In this document: positions 44,570 through 52,189 of the stretch, piece after piece | Numbering within the stretch: the first letter of the stretch is position 1 | Layout: every line of letters begins with the position of its first letter | Assembly: GCA_946803715.1 (NCBI GenBank) | Contig: CAMPET010000345.1 | Coordinates: 12,178 to 64,366 of the forward strand | Reading direction: 5' to 3' | Length of the DNA: 52,189 bases | DNA from: Beroe ovata | Taxonomy: Eukaryota > Ctenophora > Nuda > Beroida > Beroidae | Position numbers and translations under genes: made by a program | The notes under the pieces: model-generated | The model's database searches: none | Told to the model about the DNA's origin: nothing | Seen by the model: the letters and a program-made list of their open reading frames with translations, nothing else

Positions 44570-45000
44570 ATTTGATACTGAGAGTTGTGTTGTATTTCAT
44601 TTTCACTGTTAACAGTCAACGAATGATACGTGGTTGAAGTTGAAATGTTGAATCAACTTTTCACTCTTCAAATCTTTTTGAATTTAAGCTGGCAAATTGA
44701 TTTTTAAAATTAATTTATTGTTTCTACTTTAACTTATACTAAAATTCATGATTGGGAAAAACCGTTGTCTTAGTTTATAATTGAGCATGATATTGATGAT
44801 CATAGTATAACGCGTATCTGTACAGTGTAACTGTACACATAAAAGAAAAAGGCGGAAGGAAGGAAAAAGTCGCGCAATTGTAATGTGTAAGCAGATTCCA
44901 CTGTAAGTGTAAACATTATGATTAACTGTAAGTGCGCGTCTTTTTGATTTTCTTTCCGTCCATGTGTACACAAACCTTGTCAGATGTATGTTACACTTAC
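44570..45000. other. 3' flank of the PHD gene
   Basis: AT-rich sequence with no further gene. Open frames on the minus strand here are domain-less. Confidence 0.45.
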
Positions 45001-45900
45001 CTGACCTGTTTCCTGCGCGCGCAATTTTGCATTGTTGGACTGCCGTAGCTGCGCCGCGCAATTGTAATTCCGCCCGACGATGCAATGAATTTTCAAATTT
45101 TATCTGACCATGCACTGACCTCTGTTTCTCGATGAAGGCGCGCGCGCGAGAAATAGGTCAGGTTGGCTGTCGATGATAGCCCCTGTCGAGAATTTAAATG
45201 ATTTCATCGCGCGCGCGCCTGTGCAGTTGCACACGTACACGTTGCGCGCCCCTGTTCTATTTCTACGTATACTCAGTGAACTGAAAAGTCGTAGAAACAA
45301 CGGAGACGCGCGGCGTATTTGGGTCGCGCTGCAGCGCAGCACGCGCGGCGTATTTGGGTCCCGGTCAGATCACGCGCAGCGCGGCCCGGGAACATGAACA
45401 CGCGCGCCGCAAATTATTCTCCGCAAATTATACATGATAATTCTTCGCAAATTATTCGCCGCAAATTATTTTGGCGCGGGCGCTCGCCGCTTCGCGTCAG
45501 CTGGGCCTTTGCCGGATGTTATCTGTCCACTGTNGCGCGGCGCGCGCGCCTTCATCGAAGGCCTTCGAAGGCCTTCATCATCGGCCTTCGCGTCGATGAA
45601 GGCGCGCTCGCGCGAGAAACAGGTCAGGTAACATCTGACAAGCCAGGCAAAGGTCAGGTTGTCGATCGATGATAGACCCTGTCGAGAATTTCGTTTTGCG
45701 CGCGCGCGGCACAAACTTATTCTCAGACTGATTCTCGGCTGATGCAAGCCGCTTCGCGGCTTGCATCAGCGGTCTAGCATCGCCAGACAAAGGTCAGGTA
45801 ACATCTGACAAGCGATGAATATAATTGAAATTCAGAAATTCCTTGCCAGTGATAAAATCCCGCCGGCAAGGGTCTGGGTGAAACCCTACAACGCGAGAAA
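45001..45900. repeat. CG-rich repeat cluster with hairpins, partial MITE and single N (45534)
   Basis: Dense CGCGCG and AARGTCAGGTAACATCTGACAAG modules (twice), a GATGCAAGCCGC / GCGGCTTGCATC hairpin (45742-45768), nested AAGGCCTTCGAAGGCC palindromes near 45550-45590, and a one-ended TTGTAGG-family MITE (45841-45891). Modules match 27050-27700. The many short open frames on both strands are CpG-repeat artefacts. Confidence 0.8.
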
Positions 45901-46260
45901 CAGCTCACTCGTAGTCGTACTCAGTTCTATGCAAAACTAATTTTTTGACCAGACACGTGATCATGGGATTGGGACAATAACAATTATCCACTTGATCGCG
46001 TTTGAAACCCTCGGGTCAGGGTTTGGAAGTATCCTGTGGGTTAGTGGCGCGCGAGAAACCCGGGCCTATCGTAGACAGGCAAGGTTAGGGATGGGTAAGG
46101 AAACCGAAAAAAACTAAGTCACGTGATAAAATTAGGGCGATGGATTAGTCTAACTCTAACAACTGCAACCCCTATTCTAGTTCTACTCTGTTTGTGTTTC
46201 ACACAGCGTCTCTGTATCTAGGCTCAGACAGTGCGAGTGAGTCAAACAGCCAAGTGTGAA

Positions 46261-47496
46261 GTGAGCGTCACTGTCAACTGTATTGCTATACTGCTTACGT
46301 CACTGATAAAGTCACGTGATTTTGACGATGTGCGAGCCCTGCCCATGAATTATGAAACTGCTCGAATGACACTGCTGTTTCGCCCGTTGATATGTCAGCC
46401 CGCTTGGCTGGTGGGTGTGGGGCAACTCATCAGCTCTAACTGCAAACTGGTGCAGGTGATGCTACTCAGTGTGCACGTCATGCACTAGCACGTCATGCAC
46501 CAGCACGTCATGCACCAGCACGTCATGCACCAGCACGTCATGTATCAACTCCAGAAGACTGGGTGCTATCTGTGATTATCCTATTTGGACCAGGCTGTTG
46601 ACATGAGCTCTGCCTCTACAGCCGATCAATTATGAGTGCTAAATGATCGCTATGCCGCGGCTGCTGACTGTGTGAGTGACATTCATATTTTCCACTGTTA
46701 AGAGTTGTGTAGAGACGACAAATTCCACCACCAGATTAGCCGATATTCTCCAAATCACATCCAGTTTAAATTTGATGATTTGTATAATTATGCAGGCGAT
46801 AATTAGAATTTTTGCAATGCTCAATTTCATGTTTGAAGTGGAGTTGTAATTGTAGCGTTGGCGATTACCTCCTTTTTTAGACCGAATCGAAAACTTCCAT
46901 ACACACTTTATATTTGCCCTTTGTACAACTGCAAGTGCAAGACTTAAATTATGCACCTTGGGAAATATTTCAATCATATCAAGGTGTCAGAGCAATGTTG
47001 TCAATCATGTTTGAAGAAACATCTCAGACCCTGTGGAGCACGTACACCCACGACGTCATGGCCCAGATACCGGAGTTATCAATCAGCAAGATCAATTCTG
47101 CGGTCACAGCAAACACAGTCGTGTCAGAGCGGTTGAGGAAACTGGGCGAGATCGTACAGAAGAAGGTGCAACACTGCATCATGCCACCACGTGCCACGTC
47201 GTTAGATAACGTGTCACGTGGTCGGAGGAAGAGGAGAAATCACGTGTCCCCTTCCGTTACACGGCTAGAGGTAAGTTACACGTCACCATAGATACCACGT
47301 TAACATGATAGATACCACGTTACCATGGCAAATCGAGTACCCTAACATTGTAGGGGGTGGCAATCTCAAGACTGGATCAAAAAGGATCATAAACTTTAAG
47401 GACGTTCTTCACCACAATGTTTTAACAGGGTTTAGTGATCAAGGAGGGGATTCTACCAGAATTATTGGAATCAGACATCACTATGCTCCATATCAT
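46261..47496 (+). pseudogene. Upstream partial copy of a kinase-gene 5' region, ending at an N in the P-loop
   Basis: Matches 49560-50852 at roughly 95 percent by eye. It contains the open exon DLNYAPWEIFQSYQGVRAML... ending RLE at donor 47270, then an intron, then a kinase exon starting 47433 (GLVIKEGILPELLESDIT) that stops at HII when the N at 47497 is reached. Compared with the downstream copy it lacks a 65-bp segment and carries extra CAGCACGTCATGCAC units (about 46483-46545). The exons present have no stop codons, so the truncation may be an assembly effect (uncollapsed haplotype) rather than a true pseudogene. Confidence 0.7.
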
Positions 47497-47497
47497 N

Positions 47498-47935
47498 AAA
47501 GAGTTGTAGGCCAAAAACTCATTTTTGAGGCATTCGCTTGGCCAATTTTGGCAAATCGGCTCAGGAAGGTCGTAGATCAGATTTCATTTTTGGTGCAAAA
47601 GAATCGGAATGGCCATGTTTATATACAACTTGTCAATTAACATATGCTCTAAAATGCTCAGGAACAGAGTTATGGACCAAAATCTTATTCAACCGCAAGC
47701 ATACGCTGGGCCAAGTTTGATATCTCGGTCCAGGAAGGTCGTAGAGACTTCATTTTTGATGCAAAAGAATCGCAATGGCCATGTCTATATACAGCTTGTT
47801 GATAAACATATGCTCTGAATCACTCAGGGATAGAGTTATGGGCCAAAAACCCATTTTTCAGGCAATCGGAAGGTAGTAAAGATTTCATATTAAGCAGAAA
47901 AGAATCACAATGGCCATGCCTAGAACTTGTTTAAA
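47498..47935. repeat. ~169-bp tandem repeat, left inverted arm
   Basis: Two to three units containing GGAAGGTCGTAGA, TTGGTGCAAAAGAATCG and GGCCATGTTTATATACA (landmark spacing 169 bp, 47565 to 47734), decaying rightwards. The inverse occurs at 49315-49558. Confidence 0.85.
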
Positions 47936-49314
47936 GGCATAGCTCTTGAAAGTTCAGAAGTGAAGTAAAAGGCTGATAACCGATATTTGATTCTTGCACA
48001 GAACCTTCGCTCTACTGTCCACCAAGCTAGAGAGTAGAGACCGCCAAGCTACCGTCCCTGCTGACTGCTGAACTCCTGCTCCATTCCAGTAACCCGTCAA
48101 TTTCGAAGTCGTTTTCACGGCATAATCACATATATAATGCGTTTACCGACTGTATGTATGTATGTAGGGTGTACAAGCTAACCAAAGCGCCAAATTAAAT
48201 CACCTTCCAAAAGCTTCTCAGCCGGCACAGCAGAGAGACACCACAATATCATTGTTATGGGGGACTTTGACGTACCAGATATCAATCAATCAAGCCGATC
48301 ATACTCCCAAACCTCAGAGAAGAAGAATCCACAGTATAAGCACTATCTATAAGTACTCAATTTTATAAGACGAACAGGCTAATCCAAGCAAAAGATTGCA
48401 TAGCGCTATTTCATGGAGAGGAAACGGAGAAAGCTAGGGTAGGAACTGGGTCATCCAATACCACGAAGAAGTGATCCACGAACACTAAGATCAGCATAGG
48501 GCACAAACAGTGGTTACCAAAACATTTTCAAGTACTCCTTCAGGTCCGCTAATTAATGTGCAGATCTTTAAGAGCAGCACTGTGAAATCAATATGTATGC
48601 TATTATAATGAGCAATGCTCATTACAGCTTATCGCAGCAATGCTCACGCCTCACATAGCATACACCATTCCTACATTTGTTTATAGTGGACATGTGTTCA
48701 TATATCTGTCACAATATGTACCAAACCCTAATCTTATGACAGCTACCATTCGCAGCCTCCAATAAAGCATTGGACACCTCAACTGGTCAGAAAATCTCCA
48801 CCTTACCCTGAACTGCCGAGGTTTCCACTTCCAAGTCCACCAGATCCCTAATGATCATTCCATGTCAGTAAGCTACCCAATGAGCCCACCTTAGCCTTTG
48901 TCATTGGGTATAAAGTTATTGACAGTTGAGTGGGACCTTGTGATCCTGCCAGATTGGTTTGCCTTTGTCATCTCGAAATTGGCATGGCCATCATCCGGCG
49001 TGCCTTGATAAACAGGCAAGCCCGAATTCTCTTGCTGTATGTTTGAAGCCTCAATGCAATTCTGGTTAGTTGGGCCTGTGGAAAGTAGATACTCCTAACC
49101 AAATACGGCTCAGGATATCCCTAGCTCTGTGAATTGCTGCGGCCCTTCGGGAAGAGCACACACTCAAATTCTCAACCACGTGTTCAGGAGAACACGAGGT
49201 TGAGGATGACCACCATCCGGCCTGGTTGATAATAGTGACCAGTCAAAGGCTGCGGGACATGCTCTTGCAGTAGTGCCTGTGCTTTTATGTGCATGAGCGT
49301 CGCTCAAATCAACC
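47936..49314. repeat. Degenerate transposon-derived sequence between the inverted arms
   Basis: At 48242-48312 one frame reads HNIIVMGDFDVPDI, the GDFN-type motif of the LINE apurinic endonuclease, but stops surround it. The rest shows no recognisable coding potential. Probably old non-LTR retrotransposon debris. Confidence 0.5.
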
Positions 49315-49558
49315 ATAATAAAACCTGCGTTCATGTATATTGTTAAATAATTGCGATTCTTTTGCACTAAAAATGAAGTCTCTACGACCTTCCAGGACCG
49401 ACATACCAACCTTGGCCCAGCGAATGCTTGCGGTTGAATAAGATTTTGGCCCATAACTCTGTTTGTGAGCATTTAAGAGCATATGTTTATTCGCACGTTG
49501 TATATAAACATGGCCACTGCGATTCTTTTGCACCAAAAATGAAGTCTCTACGACCTTC
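49315..49558. repeat. ~166-bp tandem repeat, right inverted arm
   Basis: Reverse complement of the 47498-47935 repeat, with CGACCTTC landmarks 166 bp apart. It ends at the single N (49559), immediately before the second kinase-gene copy. Confidence 0.85.
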
Positions 49559-50221
49559 NGTGAGCGACGAGCGTCACTGTCAACTGTATTGCTATACTGC
49601 TTACGTCACTGATCAAGTCACGTGATATTGACGATGTGCCATGCGAGCCCTGCCCATGAATTATGAAACTGCTCAAATGACACTGCTGTTTCGCCCGTTG
49701 ATATGTCAGCCCGCTTGGCGGGTGGGTTTGGGGCAGTTCATCAGCTCTAACTGCAAACTGGTGCAGGTGATGCTACTCAGTGTGCACGTCATGCACCAGC
49801 ACGTTATGCACCAGCACGTCATGTATCAACTCCAGGAGACTGGGTGCTATCTGTGATTATCCCATTTGGACCAGGCTGTTGACATGAGCTCTACAGCCGA
49901 TCAATTATGAGTGTTAAATGATCGCTATGCCGCGGCTGCCCACTGTGTGAGTGACATTCATATTTTCCACTGTTAATAGTTGTGCAGAGACGACAAATTC
50001 CACCACCAGATTTACCGCTGTTCTCCAAATCACATCCAGTTTAAATTTGATGATTTGTATAATTATGCAGGCGGTAATTAGAATTTTTGCAATGCTCAAT
50101 TTCATGTTTGAAGCGGATTTGTAGCGTTGGCGATTTTACCTTCTTTTTTTAGACCGAATCGAAAACTTCCATACACAGTGTGTATTACACACTTTATATT
50201 TGCCCTTTGTACAACTGCAAG

Positions 50222-52189
50222 TGCAAGTGCAAGACTTAAATTATGCACCTTGGGAAATATATCAATCATATCAAGGTGTCAGAGCAATGTTGTCAATCAT
50301 GTTTGAAGAAACATCTCAGACCCTGTGGAGCACGTACACCCACGACGTCATGGCCCAGATACCGGAGATATCAATCAGCAAGATCAATTCTGCGGTCACA
50401 GCGAACACGGTCGTGTCAGAGCGGTTGAGGAAACTGGGCGAGATGGTACAGAAGAAGGTGCAACACTGCATCATGCCACCACGTGCCACGTCATTAGATA
50501 ACGCGACACGTGATCGGAGGAAGAGGAGAAATCACGTGTCCCCTTCCGTTACACGGCTAGAGGTAAGTTACACGTCACCATAGATACCACGTTAACATGA
50601 TAGATTCCACGTTACCATGGCAAATCGAGTACCCTAACATTGTAAAAAACGATGCAAAATCTAAGTCAATTTCGCAGCGTCGGGGTATATTTGCTTCGTA
50701 CGCACTTTAGGGGGTGGCAATCTCAAGACTGGATCAAAAAGGATCATAAACTTTAAGGACGTTCTTCACCACAATGTTTTAACAGGGTTTAGTGATCAAG
50801 GAGGGGATTCTACCAGAATTATTGGAATCAGACATCACTATGCTCCATATCATTGGAAGTGGAGCATATGGTGATGTGTATCAAGGCTCGATCAAAATAG
50901 GACCAGACGCTTTTAAATCCGTAGCAGTTAAAACCTTAAAATGTGAGTCAGGAATTCCAGATGGATGTGTGAAACTGACATTGAAAAATGCTCCCGTTTG
51001 AATATTCCATTTTCATTCTTCATGGAATGTCAAATTTCAATCACTATAGGTTGCAGGATTGAAAAGGCAACAGCATTCCTGCGTGAGCTGCATATTCTGA
51101 GGCTGTGTGGCAAACACCCAAACATAGTGCAGTTTCACGGTGCTCTGACCAACAGTCCTGAACCCAAAGTAGTGCTACAGTTGTGTAGTCGGGGTGACCT
51201 TTTCACAATGATAAGGTTCGTGGTCAAGTTGAACTTGAAGTAAAAAGTCAAGTAGAGTGTCAAGTAGATCATCATTGTATCACAATTTATTTAGGTTCAA
51301 GTACTAGGCTCAGGAACTATAGGCTCAGGAACTATTAGAGGCTGTGAGAAAAAGAAGCTGTGGTGAATTACTCATTATTAACTGTGTTTTTGCAGCACGT
51401 GCAAACCATGTCATGATGTGAAGAGCGTGTATGGAATAGTTCAGGAGAACATCACCCTAACTTTCCCCAGAATATTCAGAATCCTCAGAGAAACTGCTAC
51501 TGGGCTGGTGGGTTATGGGTGTCATAGCTAGCAGCCATGCTGTGTAATGTACATATTTCGTTGACTAGGTATGAGTTTATTCCAGAACCTTCGCCAGNAC
51601 AACACCTACTACACGCTGTGAGTTGCCATGTGAGACAGCTAGTGTGAGACCAGCCCTGAGATTTATCATGAGGGCTGAGACCATGTATGAGACCAACCCC
51701 GAGACCAATTAGTATGAGAAAAATCTTCATCCACAATTTGTTGGACACTCCTAGTCTAACAGTAGCATAGGCTGTGACTTTTCCATCATTTTTTTAGAAA
51801 AAGTGGAAGCCAAAATAGCACGGGTTTTCATTGAAATTGCTTTGAAAAGTCATGATCGTTTAATGACAGCAGGAGAAGCACATTTGCGTCATAGTAAAGA
51901 GCAACAATATGAGTGTTTTATAATTAGGTTATTATTCTGAGTGGGCATCACCATCATCAGGAAAAGTATTTCAGCTGACATTGAAAATATAACAGAGAGA
52001 GAGAGAGAGAGCTTGTCACATCCATGTCACATATCCTGTCACTTATCTCACGAGAGGTCACTGTCAGACACACACCCATTCCATCTTTTCTCTCCCCCAC
52101 CTATATCTCCATCGCTCAGGCAGCTCCTCATACGACAGTGTTGGAACTACAACCCGGTTCTCAGACCAAAGCTGAGCTCCCTGGCGGAG
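50222..52189 (+). CDS. Tyrosine-kinase-like protein, partial (runs off window; central kinase region missing)
   Basis: Phase-consistent exons: about 50222-50562 (start approximate), 50786-50942, 51050-51215, 51396-51507, and a final exon from 52120 past the window end. Kinase subdomains: GSGAYGDVYQG (glycine loop), VAVKTLK (ATP-anchoring Lys), FLRELHILRLCGKHPNIVQFHG (alpha-C Glu), hinge VVLQLCSRGDLFTMI, an alpha-E segment ending ATGL, and in the last exon CWNYNPVLRPKLSSL, the subdomain XI CWxxxPxxRP signature of tyrosine kinases. The stretch that should carry HRDLAARN, DFG and the activation loop (51508-52119) does not show them. A single N at 51598 probably marks lost sequence. The preceding exon (helical, with basic DRRKRRN) would be juxtamembrane or linker. 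No ectodomain or membrane helix is identified, so receptor or cytoplasmic type is undecided. Confidence 0.72.
51991..52011. repeat. (GA)n microsatellite
   Basis: Uninterrupted GA dinucleotides in the intron before the last visible kinase exon. Confidence 0.9.

Noticed and set aside
45173-45790. Several Arg/Ala-rich frames on both strands
   Set aside because: They come from CGCGCG repeats and cross the N at 45534.
46231-46488. 85-codon frame (RALPMNYETARMTLLFRPL...) as an exon of the kinase gene
   Set aside because: Open in both copies, but three of the few differences between copies in it are nonsynonymous and no acceptor is clear. Left unannotated.

Overview
This is a nuclear DNA segment from an animal. 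It has GT-AG spliced genes, mostly short introns (about 75-300 bp), an AT-rich background, many (GT)n/(AC)n microsatellites, satellite-like arrays, MITEs and LINE debris. The gene set (DNMT3, Rab2, synergin gamma, RNF146, RNF103, ZC3H3, GPKOW, a receptor-type kinase fragment) is metazoan. Compact introns with divergent versions of these proteins make an early-branching invertebrate (cnidarian or sponge grade) my best guess, but nothing here fixes the phylum. Eight isolated single Ns (4355, 6939, 8125, 27945, 45534, 47497, 49559, 51598) look like contig joins, and 16181-16212 is a 32-N gap. Adjacency across these points should be treated with care.

Layout. 1-4535: RNF103-like membrane RING E3 ligase, minus strand, 5 exons. 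4536-9418: repeats, including a MITE with a target duplication and a LINE reverse transcriptase lying exactly between two Ns. 9420-10639: a divergent Rab-like GTPase. 10640-15311: gene-poor, with tandem palindromic repeats and a minisatellite. 15312-16749: Rab2. 16750-18743: a ~111-bp satellite array. 18744-26528: a DNMT3-type de novo DNA methyltransferase on the minus strand, reconstructed in 10 exons whose phases all agree, with an intronless class A GPCR inside its 3-kb intron 8. 26529-29477: CG-rich repeats and MITEs.

29478-44569 is a run of plus-strand genes: GPKOW, SYNRG, ZC3H3, a two-exon 52-codon small gene, RNF146 (its intron 2 holds the second satellite array) and a PHD-finger protein. 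Several of these have long uninterrupted coding exons with a splice-acceptor-like site just 5' of the ATG. 44570-46260 is CG-rich repeat. 46261-52189 holds two ~95 percent similar copies of the 5' part of a tyrosine-kinase-like gene. The first stops at an N inside the P-loop. The second continues into the kinase domain and runs off the window. Between them lies a contig flanked by inverted ~168-bp repeats.

The most notable observations are: (1) the DNMT3 has two consecutive DNMT3-type PWWP domains; (2) its target-recognition loop has Ser where human DNMT3A has the CpG-reading Arg836; (3) a MITE family with perfect 9-bp target duplications (Mutator-like); (4) the Rab-like GTPase has DTAGN in place of DTAGQ and no C-terminal prenylation cysteines; (5) an acceptor next to the ATG in many genes, compatible with 5'UTR introns or spliced-leader trans-splicing.
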